Assembly: GCA_037074705.1 (NCBI GenBank)
Contig: CM073591.1
Location: 3,712,087-3,776,086, forward strand
DNA length: 64,000 nt
From: Zhengitettix transpicula
Lineage: Eukaryota; Arthropoda; Insecta; Orthoptera; Tetrigidae
Reading direction: 5' to 3'
This document shows, one piece after another, positions 35,721 through 47,225 of the stretch; within the stretch, counting starts at the first letter, position 1; each line of letters opens with the position of its first letter. The position numbers and the translations under genes were made by a program. The notes beneath the pieces are model-generated. The model saw only the letters and a list, made by a program, of their open reading frames with translations. It ran no database searches and was not told the origin of the DNA.

Positions 35721-36225
35721 TTATGAAGTGAATAACCAAACTTTGGTGATTTTATAATTTATTCTTCGAGACATGAGATTTCATATATCTCGGAGCGACA
35801 CACTTTTCACGCTCTCTGTGCCTCGCACCGAGCAAACATGTGTTTCGAGAACAGCGACCCGCACGCTCGGATACAGTCCCGATTGTTGTTGAGAGTATAG
35901 ACTTTAACAATACACAAAATACTTAGCAACATCTCCAAGTTACATATCTATCAACGGGCAGTCCCGTTAGTATCTTACAATATATATGTCGGTCGACCGG
36001 CGCGAAATGCATTACGCTCTCCTCCGAAAATTTGAAAAGTTTCTTGTTGTGCGACGTGCCGACCCCGGCACTTAATGTCACGCGAAAATTTATATTATAT
36101 ATGACAGAATGTGTGTGTAGAAAAACTAAGGATGGTAGGAGACAAGTAAAATAAAATATACTGTCAACTCTCATCCAGGAGGAATCAGATCCATGTCATT
36201 TTATACCGCATCGTAACCGACACAC
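35721..36225 (-). mobile_element. Possible LTR with adjacent primer-binding site
   Basis: On the minus strand the sequence runs from TGTGTCGGTTACGATGCGG, with GGTATAAAAT 15-25 bases in (TATA-like), to a late AATAAATTATAAAATC (polyadenylation-like). It ends just before TGGCGCCCAAGAAC (about 35704-35717), which resembles a tRNA-Lys-type primer-binding site. This is the order of a 5' LTR of a Gypsy-type element. The end is not a clean CA, no second LTR was found and no gag/pol reading follows, so it stays a hypothesis. Confidence 0.3.
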
Positions 36226-39092
36226 ACATTTAACAAAAGCTAGTAATTAAATTCCGACAGACTGCGAGAAGGGGTCGTCGGCTGCATATTGTGCCCGAAG
36301 AGGGATGGAGGGTGCCGACAAGAATATGCAAGTCAAACAAGCCGCTCTCTCTGTACGTGTGGTTTGTCTGACACGCAACTTCAAAGGCTGCCTCTTCTAC
36401 GGACCACGCATTCGCTAGGTCCTACTCGCATCTCAACACTGCAAACGCATCATGTCCTGGAGAAATTATACTCTCACTATCACCGATTCCAATTTTATAC
36501 GAGAGTTTTTGAGTGATATTTATTATTTCATCGATACCGAAAACTATTTATTCGACACTAATATTGGCTTTTTACGCCCACCCCACCACCAGGAGGGCTG
36601 AAGCTGAACTTGAAGGGACGGTGAATGTCAATACCATGCAATGTCACGCTGCTTTCTCCTACAATTAAATGCCATCTAGTAAAGTTGAAATTGTTTGAGG
36701 CTTTATGCAGAACACGTCCACATATATGTATGAAATTCAATTATCTAACTTTTCTTCCATAATTAAATAACAATTAATCACCGTTTTGTACATAATAATT
36801 CAAATTGATAGAAGAATTTAACATTGGAAAACGTGAAGATCTTATTAGCGATGTCGTCTTCCTGTTTGGACGAACGTACTCCACGGACGTTCAACCCTCC
36901 ATCTTAAGATGACGTTTACTGAGGTAAGCCACCAAAGCGGAAATAAAAACTTGGAAAACCCTTACACTAAGGTTTAATTTGGCAGTGGAACAAACGTTTT
37001 AAAAATCCAATTACTAAGAAAATGTGAAGTAGACGGGAAAGATAACTCAGCCAGACAGTAAGAGGGATGAAGAACAGTTAAGGAAACCGCTCAGCAGCAG
37101 TCAATTTACAGTAAACGTATAATTGTATAGTTTTATTATTATTGTTCATTCCGTCTTAAAATAAATTATGGAAACTATTGAAAGACGATATTAATGTTTA
37201 CTTATTAAAATCTAGGATCAACGACATTTTTAATAGTTCCGTGACGTCAGGTATTTGAAAAATTGCCGCACCGAGGAAACGAGCTTGTTTCTGACATCAG
37301 CCTCCTGTTTAGACCAGAGTCACCGTACAGGAGGATCTACACCAAATATTATTTCATTTTAAATGTGAGCAAACCTCGGACTGACCGAATGTATTTTCCC
37401 TTTGAGCACGTCTATTCAACATTGTCATATGTTATTGTTCTTTTTTTCCCAAAGGCTGACCTCTGCAGGTCGCGGCGAAGGACAACAAAGAAAACTGGGT
37501 CAGAATCGGGCTTCCTTGTGTCTTTGAATTAAGAAATGCTTTGGTATTTTATTAATTTACTTGTCGTACATCCGCGTTTCATTACGATGTTTCATTAAAT
37601 AAAATAAAAGCGGATTCGTTGAAGTAATAAAATCCTATTCTGGCTTGCGCTTATTGCTGGGCCAAGGATCAAAATCAGAGCAATATCTACAAATCTTTAC
37701 TTTACTTTGTCTTTCTATCACTTCTTAGTCTCCTGAACACAAATATTTCTTTTAATACACGTTGGTTCCTGCATTCTCGTTTTCCATCCTTGCTGCATAA
37801 ATAACTCACTTCCTGAACTGTATCCAGTTTTAATATTGAATAGTTCAATTATTCCTCATTCCTTACCAGTCTTCTACATTCCATAGTCAAGTACTCATTA
37901 ATATTTATTGTTACATATATTATTGCTACTGCACAAATATTATTATTTATGAAATTTTATTATTTGTCTAGAGTGAAAACAGCAAATATTAGTCGGCATT
38001 CAGATTCTAAATAGTCGCTTTTATATTTCGTTGCTTCGTCTTTCTCGCGTCTTCTCTCCGTCGACAGCTGACTGTAGTAGTAAGCCTCAGCTTTTAATAC
38101 CCTTCGTTCCCCTTCGCTTATAGCTGAGAATATTATTACATCGTTTATCAAAATGTACAGACTTTCATAAAAGTCAATTGTATTTTAGATTCCAGCTCTG
38201 GATCGTGCGGTATTTCGCCTTGTTTCAAGTTTCTTTGCCTTGAACTATTATTCGTTTGACGTTAATTCAAATTTATCATTTTTCTGTTTCTTATTTTCAA
38301 GACACTTCCTTCAAGTCCTTGTTGTTTAGCTTTCGTTAAATTTCAAATGTCCATTTCTATTCTCAGTTATTCGGTCTTATTTTTTACCGTATTCCCTCTC
38401 TGTGATAAAATAATCGTTATTACAAACATTCTTCTTCGAGAAACTTATTTTGCTATTTCGTAGCAGTTGATCTCCGCAACCAGCAGAATAATATCCTATG
38501 TAATTATGTGGGGATAATACGCTTCCGAGTTAATAATCACCATCCAGGTAATTACAGTTAATGTCCAATTTGTACCTGTTAGGTCGCCTGACCTCAGGTG
38601 TTCCTTCCCGGAAATGAATTTCGATGCGAACAAGTTCTCAATCAATCTATGCCCTCGAAAATATTTTGCCATTTCTTATTTAGTTTCCTTAATCTTAAGA
38701 AATAACGTATAAACTTTCACCGCAAATATTTCTGAAACGGAAGGTTCTGTCGATGTTACGTTTTCACACAAGTGATTTGTAGAACAGGATATGTTTTTAT
38801 TCTTAACCACATATTTTACAATCGCTAAAAAGCTTTTTTTAAAATAATTAATTTTTAAATGGAGCAATGCATGTTGATATTAAAAAAATAAAGTACACTA
38901 AATAATAATGTCATTTGCATCGTATATTGATTATTCTAAATACAGTACCGTTGTTCGCTTCATTGAGTTGCTTAGTTGCTAGGCAACGACGTTGTTCTGT
39001 CAGGTAACATTGTGTTTTCTGAACACTGATTGCTTTGCGACTCTCGTGTCCGTTACTTTGTGATTGTTCCAGACGTAGAGCTTAGTTGGAAG
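36226..39092. other. No recognised gene
   Basis: Long AT-rich stretch, especially 37540-38900. It has one CRE octamer (37242-37249) and one short CCTCCTGT...ACAGGAGG stem (about 37299-37335). Frames 36289-36516 and 37263-37532 are unrecognised. Confidence 0.5.
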
Positions 39093-39640
39093 ATGGAATT
39101 TACCAACGCAGAAAAAGCCGGCCACGTCGTGGTGAATGGACACTGTAGGAAGAATTGCCTTTGCACACGGAAAGATATCCCAGAAGGCGTCAATTAGTTG
39201 TGAACCAATTGCGTGAAAGTGGCAGCGTAACTCCTACGAACCGTTGCAGAGTGCCGCATATTAGTTCCGTGCCCCTTCAACATCTGCAATCCTGTTAACT
39301 TTTGTACATGATACTCCACATTTGTCACCTATCTTGTTTAATGATGAAGCAGCATTCGCTAAACCTCACAAACATGCTCTATTGGTCTGATGACAATCTC
39401 CATTGGCTTCGTCAGGTAGAACCTCGTGTGGATGGAATAGTGAACCATCACCTCGTAGGCTCTTTCTTCATATACTGAATTCGCAAAATCACGCGAGCCT
39501 CCTAAGAGACCAGACTAGGAGGTTGGTAGGTGGAAGAGGACCTGAACCTTCACTAGATCTGACTCCTCTGGTGAATGTTGAAAGGCCCCGATGATATGAA
39601 ACATCGTATCACAGCTACAACATGCTTGTATACAAGACGG
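39093..39640 (+). pseudogene. Decayed DUF4817/Tc3-like transposase
   Basis: ATG at 39093 begins MEFTNAE, the usual start of this insect transposase group. After a frame shift comes TERYPRRRQLVVNQLRESGS, then VTPTNR (the DUF4817 helix-turn-helix region). Later come FNDEA (first catalytic region), NLTNMLYWSDDNLHWLRQVE, GIVNHHLVGSFFI, LLRDQ, a GGRGPEPSLDLTPL block (usual GRGGP..WPARSPDLTPLDFF) and DDMKHRI. The RPWSVNVWC stretch and about 40 residues with the second catalytic Asp are deleted, and several stops interrupt the frame. Family assignment rests on the order of these motifs and is firm; activity is excluded. Confidence 0.85.
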
Positions 39641-40776
39641 TGGTTACCTTTGAGGGTCCGTGCAATTAATTTATTCACTTTTGTTTTTATTCAGTTTGTG
39701 CCAACACATGAAACTCACAACTGTATTTTGATAAGAATTTTCAAAATTCCATATCTCGTAAACTACTTGCAGTAGAATACTTAACACACCACCCACATTA
39801 TAATTTAGTCTGCTTTTAATTTTAAATGACAACAATCATTTATCCATTTAAATAAATGAAACTTTTTTTAAAAAAATAACTTTCCAATAATTATTGGCAT
39901 CTGTGATTGTGTTTTATAAATTTTTATAATTTTAATATAACTAAAACTAATTATACGCATTTATTTAATGAAAATAGTAAAATTAACTAAACTGTTTTAG
40001 CTCTTAGAGTGGTTATCAAATTATTTGTCATTAACCGTCACAAAAACTCTACGATTTATGGATAAATCTTTCGACGTGTTTAGTATGAAATTTTTATAGT
40101 TTGAATTTCTGTTTTTCCTAATTCTTATAAACCTCTTTTTGAAATCCTCTTTTCTTCGTCCTTTTCTGTTCAGGAGTTACTTTCTAATAGTCCGTGTTCT
40201 ACGTATATGCTAATGGATCATCCTTTTTACCATTGATGACCTCATGAGCTGCATTTCGGAACGTTTTCTCTCATCTTCTGTTAATTGAATGTGTTCTTCT
40301 TCCGTCGATCCTCTTTAGCAATGTTATTTTGTGCCTTTCTAATTTTTATTTCACTTTATTGTTCCCTATACAACAGTAGCTCTTCTCCTTTATCAAACTA
40401 GGATTTCGTTGTTAATATTAAATATAGACGATCATTTTTATATTCACAATAACTATATGCGTATTTTACAATATAATACGAAAATATTTTTTGAACATAT
40501 TTATCCAAGCCGCCATCTCTTTCCTTGTGACAAGACATCCTAAATTGAATAAACGAAAGTAATTTACTGACGTGGTCCTGCTCTAACAAGGATGACGTGC
40601 TCGCTTTGGCAGTTCCATTCCGCGACGCCATATTTCCATTTGTTCCATCTTTTTTTGTTCGCACTGGGAGTCGTAGATAGAGGACGGTAAAATTTAATTT
40701 CGCACCGAAAGACCCGCGCATGCTGGATGGTCCTCGATTTCCTCCTCTCGCTCCATGTATTATAAATTGATTTCAG
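39641..40776. other. No recognised feature
   Basis: AT-rich throughout 39780-40450. The minus frame 40398-40721 lies mostly in A/T-biased sequence and is unrecognised. Confidence 0.5.
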
Positions 40777-41128
40777 GCTGGAGCCGTATTGATTCCGTCG
40801 GTGTGCAGTTCTCTATCGCACCCACTTGACAAAGGCCAATCACTAAAACAAGCGCTGTCAATCACGCCTCTGCTTCGATCCCCGGCGAAATTATTCAAAG
40901 AGCTTGCGATCGCCGGCAACTCTCGTCCTCCGGATCAACAGAATCCTCGACAGACAGGAAAACACAATTTCTCTCAAGAGTCGAAGCTACGTTCCACCTG
41001 GAGCAAGGAATCTCAGAAACACACCAACAATAGTATCCAAGCTCTCATCAATGTCATCATGACGGACCGAAAAAGTCACGGCACTTTGATTTTAATCTTA
41101 GGGACAATCGGTGTCGCAGAAGTTAAAG
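40777..41128 (+). other. Candidate internal exon (unrecognised)
   Basis: A 352-bp segment with one frame open from end to end (A-G-A-V-L-I-P..., ending ...GVAEVK). It is preceded by a pyrimidine-rich tract and TTTCAG, and followed by AAAG|GTAAGT, a strong splice donor. The open frame is the second longest in the window after the mariner. Its base composition is more balanced than its flanks. It would be phase 0 at the acceptor and phase 1 at the donor. No motif, signal peptide or membrane segment is recognised, and no partner exon was found. The A-tailed repeat starts about 30 bp downstream, inside the proposed intron. Confidence 0.25.
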
Positions 41129-41154
41129 GTAAGTATTGTAATATGTCTCCGCGA

Positions 41155-41380
41155 TCGAAGCCTCCTAAACTGGCCGAGGCAGAATGCTGCGCCCCCACTG
41201 CAAACAAGGGAGTGAGACAAGTGATGCATGACTGTTAGGTGAATGCCGGGTAGGATCCTTAGAACTACAATCCCTCTACCCTTCCCCATCCTCCCTTTCA
41301 AATCCCTTCGTATGATATTAAAGGGCAGTTGCTAGTACGTGGATTACCATCGTGTAGCGTGTTACTCTAATATAAAAAAA
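41155..41380 (+). repeat. A-tailed short interspersed repeat, copy 5
   Basis: AGCCTCCTAAACTGGC, GAATGCCGGGTAGGATCCTT, CCCTTCCCCATCCTCC, TATTAAAGGGCAGTTGC, GTGGATTACC and an A-rich tail. An internal deletion removes the GATGCAGGTTTTTCT block. Confidence 0.8.
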
Positions 41381-43904
41381 TAACAATCAGATCGGTCGAG
41401 GACTGGAGAAAAACAATTGAGAAGTATTCTAATAAATTCAATTGAAGTATAATAAATATTTTCATTCCAGATAAAATAAATAAAATATTCCTTTGAACTG
41501 ATACTTTTGGATCAAATGTGCAAAGGAATGAATAGTTGAAATCAAAATGTCGATACCAACCTTAAAATTGTTTAAAGACTGGTAAGTAGGAAAAGAGATT
41601 TCCTCCAGGAGATTGTCAACGCCGTCGATGTTTGCCAGTAATAAACACACAGACTTTGTTATGTCTTGAGCAAACAGAACTTGACAGTCGCAAGAGAAGT
41701 CCTTCTGTCAGGAGGCTCAAAAATTACGCAAAGTATGCTGGTTGCCTCATATTGTGATTTACTTTTGTCCCTGAATGCATCGGTCAAAGTAATTCGGAGA
41801 AAACGAGGCAGAGAAGATCTTAAGAAAAACAAGTTCTTAAATTTCTTCTTACGAATTCCTTCCATTCGACAGAGAGCATTGTGGGTATGGAAACAGTTAT
41901 AAAATAAAATTTTAAATACATGTCACGTATCAAATTTACTATATTTCAAAATGATGATATGGTTACTAAGGAGTTGGTCAAGGGTGATCAGGTTTGCAAC
42001 CAATCATGACAGTATTTACTATCGCGTAGGACGCACTGTCACTCAATAATAAAAGGAATTTGCAAGTACAACGCTTTTCGATTAATCAAGTTCTTAACAG
42101 TTTCTAAACGTAGAGCACGATCAAATAAATATCGGACTGGGTTCAGTCGAGAGCTTGAGATCCTCGTGGGACTCTTCCACGGCGGGCTGGTAGCTGCAAT
42201 CAAGGAGTCAGTGTGCGCAAAACTTCCTCTGTGAGGAACAAGTAAAGTGAATCAGGGGATTCTTTCGTCAGAGGAAATGGCCATTGGATAAACAATGTTG
42301 AAAACTGCATTGTACGAGGACCTGAGTCCATGCCGTGGGCTCTCTGCATTGGTAGAGCACAAAGCACTCTTCCTGAGGGGAATTAACATCAGTCAGCATC
42401 CTCGACGTCCAATTGCAGAAGCTTTCCTGAAGGTTCAACCGACTTCGTAAATCAAATTCATTTAAACTAACACAGAAGTTGATTTATAATCCTGAGAAGA
42501 GATTCGCATCTTCGTTACCATTTCTTCACGAGGCAATGGAAACTGCTTTACTTGTCCTCGCAGTACAATAGTTTTTGTTAATTGTTCCCTCTAGGCTACT
42601 CTCAGACGTCTTCTTCTTCTCGATCCTTAAGAATTTATTCTCACTTTCTCATCAAAATACTTAACCAATCTAGGAAAACCCTTGTACACTTGGCAGTTTG
42701 AACTTTTCAAACGGTGGTTCACGATGAAATATACTGTCAAATTTATTTTCGTGCTTCCGTCGTTTCTTTGAAACCTTTTCGGCCGTTCGCTTGGTAATAA
42801 GCAAATAAATCAGCATGAGGAAGACAAAAATTTAATTTGCATGCGTTTCATCTTCAATATCGCATGGAACGGAAAAAGAAACAAAGTATAGGTCGCGAGA
42901 AATAGCAAATCATGTCAAGACAAGATGCGCAGTGGTCCACTGTACTGCGCTTGGCCGGAGCTCACTTTACACGAACTTTTGTTACGGCAACTTCCTATGT
43001 TAAAAACTATGTTTAATACATTGACCGTTCATGGATATATATTGTATTCAGTACGGCAAAAGAAATTCGTCCGTAAAAGTTCCAGAGACCCTGCTGCTGT
43101 CCGTCTAATCCCTTTCAAAGAATTTAAGGCATGGCTTGAAGACTGGTAGTTCCAGCTGGGAAGGTGCTGCCCTCCACCTTCTTCTAATCCATACAGTTTC
43201 CTGAGAGGATCCCGCACAATTTTATTTGACTTCTACTTTCTGAAATGAAAGCAAAGTTAAACGTATAAAAATCTTTGTTTTTAAATAGAACCCAAGAGAA
43301 AATCCACGTAATGAATGGGTTACTTCAGCCAATTCAAACGTCCTGGACACTGACATGTATTTAATGTCGTTAGTTTAATTTCGAAAGGAGAAAAATTTAG
43401 GAATACATGTTTTCAGACCAGTGAAAACATATATTTACTTTGTTTATTTAAAATAGCGCGCAGATTCTCTGTAGAAGATGAGGAAGAATCGAAGGATGCC
43501 GGAAGGTACCTTGCGTTTTAATACTTCATCCTCACTCTTCTTGTCTATGAACTGTTCCTCTACAAATATTATATCACAGAAAAGGATAATATTACAAAGG
43601 ATAATGTAGTTCAATAGATCAAGAATCAAGTGTTAACTCGAGCTGGACCTGGAGTGACGTCAGAGGAGAGCCGTAATCCTCTGTGAAGTGAAGACTTGCA
43701 AACCGGGAGCCGTCGGTAAACTCCCTAAGCACACAAAACGACAAAACGGAAATATTATTACATGTTTTCTATGAAAGAAAAATTCATCGCTTTTAAGGAA
43801 CACTTTCATGCTCAAATTTAGTCATGTCTCTTTGGCGCAGCGTAAGCCTGTGGAACCTTGCTGGAGAGTAAGAGAGGAAGCCTTCGAGCGAAGGTCCTGA
43901 CGGC
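41381..43904. other. No recognised gene
   Basis: Mixed composition with short frames. A CRE octamer lies at 43655-43662. The overlapping frames 41659-41865 (minus) and 41666-41902 (plus) are mutual shadows with no known match. Confidence 0.5.
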
Positions 43905-44105
43905 GGCGCAGATGTTGGCGAGACGAGGCATGGCGAAGGGAATGCTGCGTCCTCACTACAGACGACGGAAGGGTGTGGAAGAAGCAGCAAGAGTCCGACC
44001 TACCTGATGCAGGTTTCTCTAGGAAATTTCCGTACCATATCCCTAAATCGTGAACCCTTAGTGACCCACTCCCTTCCAAGTCCCCTCCTACGCTATGAAA
44101 GGAAC
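43905..44105 (+). repeat. A-tailed short repeat, copy 6 (diverged)
   Basis: Recognisable through GGCGAAGGGAATGCTGCGTC, GGAAGGGTGTG, CCGACCTACCTGATGCAGGT and CCTACGCTATGAAAGG. It is more diverged than the others and lacks the A-tail. Confidence 0.6.
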
Positions 44106-44513
44106 CCGTCGTGTAGAAGCATGAGCAATTCCTAGCACTACATAAAGCACCGAGTCGGAATTTAATATTGACAATGAATTACATCAGTGGTTGTCCACAC
44201 ATGAACAATGGACTGAGTGGACAAAAGCTTTGCAATGCTCTAAGGGAAACCGCATCAAACGATCCCTCTCATAGTTGCTGTGGTTCATGTCAATATTACA
44301 TCCTATTCAATGACGTTTCTTAAATAGCTGACATTCTATTACAAATATTGTTTAGAAGGGGCGGGGGTTGATATTCTGGGTATATCATATTCGAACTATT
44401 CGCAGATCAAAGGATTCGCAGGCCAAGCCAAATTCCTCTGTCCGGATTCATGAAACCTTGCTAATTGAATTCCCTTGCAGCCCAGGGAAGCGTTTCTCAC
44501 CATCTTCATTCGA
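44106..44513. other. No recognised feature
   Basis: Non-repetitive by eye, with no readable protein. Confidence 0.5.
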
Positions 44514-44645
44514 TGATGGATGACCATCACCTGACGACAGGCACAATGTTTCCAGAAATGTTGTATCGAATTTATATCACTTCTTTTTGTATTTTATTTG
44601 ACTCTTTTCTATCTAATTAGTAAACTTGATTTATGTGACTGATGA
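44514..44645 (+). repeat. Dispersed repeat, CACCTGACGA family, copy 3
   Basis: ATCACCTGACGACAGGCAC, CCAGAAATGTTGTATCG, ATTTATATCACTT, TATTTGACTCTTTTC and TATCTAATTAGT follow the same order as the minus strand of 6721-6865 and the plus strand of 46984-47145. Confidence 0.6.
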
Positions 44646-44693
44646 AAAAGTATCTGACATTCACAATAATATAAAGAAATAAACTCCTCTCCG

Positions 44694-44942
44694 GCTATCA
44701 CAACGGTGTGCGACAAGAACCCAATGCCCGACCTACCTGATGCAGGTTTTCTAAAGTTTGTCCCGCATTACTTTTAGGCGAATGCTGGGTAGGATCCTTA
44801 AACCATAGCCTGGAGGCCAAATTTAACCCTTGGTTACCTTCCTCTACCCTTCCGCATCCCCCCTTTCAAATACCTTCCCATGCTATTACAGAGGAGTTGC
44901 CAACATGTGGATTACCCTCATGTAGTCTGTTACCCTAAAAAA
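44694..44942 (+). repeat. A-tailed short interspersed repeat, copy 7
   Basis: Contains CCCGACCTACCTGATGCAGG, AGGCGAATGCTGGGTAGGAT, CCCTTCCGCATCCCCCC, CCATGCTATTACAGAGGAGT, GATTACCCTCATGTAGTCTG and AAAAAAA. It stands immediately upstream of copy 8 in the same orientation. Confidence 0.85.
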
Positions 44943-44994
44943 ACGTCTGGAGGAGGCAAGGAAGGCTGCGAACCTTCGTAGAGAGCTCTGAAGC

Positions 44995-45400
44995 AGGCTA
45001 CCTTCACATCTCTCTGGTTTTTAGAACTAAGGTTCCTACAAGCCGACGCTTGTTTTGAGAGGTGTTTGTTCCGGGGTCGCAGACCTTGGGCATACGGTAA
45101 GAATTGTCCGCTATTCCTATTGGAATAGTCGGCCAGCTGCCTCCTAAATTGGTCAAGACACGGCGAGGGGAAAGCTGCGACCCCACATAAAACCCCTCTC
45201 CCGCCATCGGAAGGGCGTGAGACAAGTATCAAATGCCGGACCTACCTGATGCAGGTTTTTCTAGTTTTCCCTGCATCACTTTGAGGCGAATTGTCAGTTA
45301 GGATCCTTAAACCATAGCCCGGGGGCCCTAGTAACCCTTCCTCATCTCCCTTTCACTCCTTTTCCCATGCTATGAGAGGGGAGTAGCCTGTCTAAAAATA
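44995..45400 (+). repeat. A-tailed short interspersed repeat, copy 8 (near full length)
   Basis: Full block order from CACATCTCTCTGG and AACTAAGGTTCC through CATACGGTAAGAATTGTCCG, GGCCAGCTGCCTCCTAAA, CCGGACCTACCTGATGCAGG, CTTAAACCATAGCCCGGGGG and CCATGCTATGAGAGGGGAGT to an AATAATAATAAAAAAT tail. The opposite-strand frame 44930-45232 is a reading through this repeat and is not a gene. Together with copy 2 it defines the element as about 400-420 bp. Confidence 0.85.
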
Positions 45401-46198
45401 ATAATAAAAAATAAATAAACGACGTTACTTCAGGACATCTTCAGGTATAATAATTTTGTATATAAACACGCAAACCAATTTTGAGGTACGGTTTTTGTGC
45501 CTCGCCTTTTGCAAGTAAGTTTTTGCTAGGAAGTGGCCGTAACAAAGGTTCGTGTTAAACTGGCCTACCTCCACTACTGTGGACCTTTACTCGCGACCTA
45601 TACTAAAGTTGTTTCTTCGTTTCGTGCGTCATGGGATCTGAAACCCATGCAATGTAAATTACTGACTGTCTCTTCGCCTTTTACCAAGCGAACAGACGAA
45701 CAGATTTCGTAGAATTATTTTCCCGTTTTTATGCAGAGCCATGAGAAGAAATTTAGAGATATAAAACTACCATCCGCAGTTTTTAAACAAAATATCAAAC
45801 GTTTCGAAATCAGATCTAAATTACTTCGATATTTATTTTGGTCGCTTTACAGAAAAACATTGCCTCGAAATTGTTTTAATGGATTATAAACCTAAAGAGG
45901 TCTTAAAATACATCCAAACGTCGTTTTTTTAATGTTTTTTTGTTAATAAACATAATTTTCTCACATAATACTGCTTATTTGTTTATATAAACTTGATTTA
46001 TTTGAAAATGTTGTAATAATTTTCATAAATAGCTTATAATTTCTTCCGTCCTGATCAGTACCGAAGCGTTTTGATTTCAAATATCATCAAAAAAGAAATT
46101 CTGTCAATAGTCGAAGTTTATCCTTTACATTTATAAAATACACGCAAAAGTTAAATGAAGAATTATAAATGCACTTTGTTAATTTTATTATTTCTTTA
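45401..46198. other. AT-rich, no recognised feature
   Basis: Only short frames. A/T runs dominate after 45700. Confidence 0.5.
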
Positions 46199-46400
46199 TT
46201 AGTTATGTGCCCGGCGTTGCCCGGGCTTTATAATTAAAATCAGTTTCTGGGTTGTTTTTCTTATGTAACGCACCTCGACTCCTATCCCTCAATGTGCTCC
46301 CCTCCCATGCTGAAAGGGCATGAGCTCATTGACCCTGGAAATTATTTATTCAATAACATGTTTGAAAATTTGAGTCGTTCAATTATTCCACAAGTTGTTA
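46199..46400 (-). mobile_element. Helitron-like 3' terminus, copy 3 (minus)
   Basis: On the minus strand it ends CCCGGGCAACGCCGGGCACA, then TAACTAA with T as the next base. This is the same hairpin as at 27595-27610, followed by CTAA (CTRR) and T. Upstream it shows TTGAAAATTTTC-like, GTCAATGAG, GGGAGGGGAGCACA and GCGTTACATAAGAAAAA blocks that match the last array unit of the 25.2-kb element (27460-27560). The copy is 5'-truncated to about 200 bp. Confidence 0.75.
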
Positions 46401-46861
46401 TTAATATTTCTATCGTTGCACCTGCCTTCTGAAGATGTCCGCGTCATCCTGCTGATATTTGTTGTTCAACACTTCATCCTTTCCTTTCCGCTCCTCCATC
46501 GGTTCTTGTTATTCTCTGGACGTCTCCTGCAACTCCCCAAATATATTTACAGAATCTGCGTCCCTTTGATAATCTCAAGCATGTTCTAACCATGGCACAC
46601 ACAGTTGTTGGCTAGCCCTGAACCTTAAGGTCGTCTTCTATGGCGAAGAATAGCAGAAACCATTCTACTAACTTCTGCTATTAAAATTCAGTTCCTTTTG
46701 TTTTAATTATCTGTGTCGCTAAGTGAAATGTTGCCTGGCCATCTTGTGTGTAATGCTTCGGATTAAGGCAGTTCCTTTCCTCGGATATGTACTCTCAGGG
46801 CATCGTTACTTCCTATGTAATTGCCTATCTTCACGTATTGATGTTCTCCTCAAGCAGATTA
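46401..46861. other. No recognised feature
   Basis: Short frames only; no repeat match noticed. Confidence 0.5.
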
Positions 46862-46980
46862 AGAAGTAGCCAGTTAACAGGCACAATCAAGGGATAAAAT
46901 AAATAGCCCACATCGTTTCTGAAGTCCTTGTTGCTTTCGTCAAGTGATTAAAATCGCAACAGCCATGAGATTAATACGCT
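46862..46980 (-). repeat. Dispersed repeat, CACCTGACGA family, copy 4 (minus)
   Basis: On the minus strand: ATCACTTGACGAAAGCAAC, GACTTCAGAAACGATGTG, GGCTATTTATTTTATCCC, then GTTAACTGGCTACTTCTTAA. It abuts copy 5 in opposite orientation, forming a foldback. Confidence 0.65.
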
Positions 46981-46983
46981 TTT

Positions 46984-47145
46984 GAGTTGTGTCATTCGCA
47001 GTTTTTAATCACCTGATAAAAACAACATTAGCAGATACGTTGTCTGCTACTTATATTATCACTTAATTTTGTTTGTTATTTGACCATTTTTTATCTAATT
47101 AGTTTACTTTAAACACAGACGAATTATATTTCTATTTATGTGAAG
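46984..47145 (+). repeat. Dispersed repeat, CACCTGACGA family, copy 5
   Basis: AGTTGTGTCATTCGCAG, AATCACCTGATAAAAACAAC, TACGTTGTCTGC, TATATTATCACTTAATTTTG and TATCTAATTAGTTTACTTTA. Head-to-head with copy 4. Confidence 0.65.
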
Positions 47146-47225
47146 TACCAGAATTTACGCAATAGAGTTTAAAATTGTGTTCTAAATTTATATTTGACTA
47201 TTCTGACCAAAATAACATCATTGCC

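Noticed and set aside
44930..45232. 100-codon minus-strand open frame
   Set aside because: It runs through the A-tailed repeat, and similar frames appear at other copies; it is a by-product of the repeat sequence.
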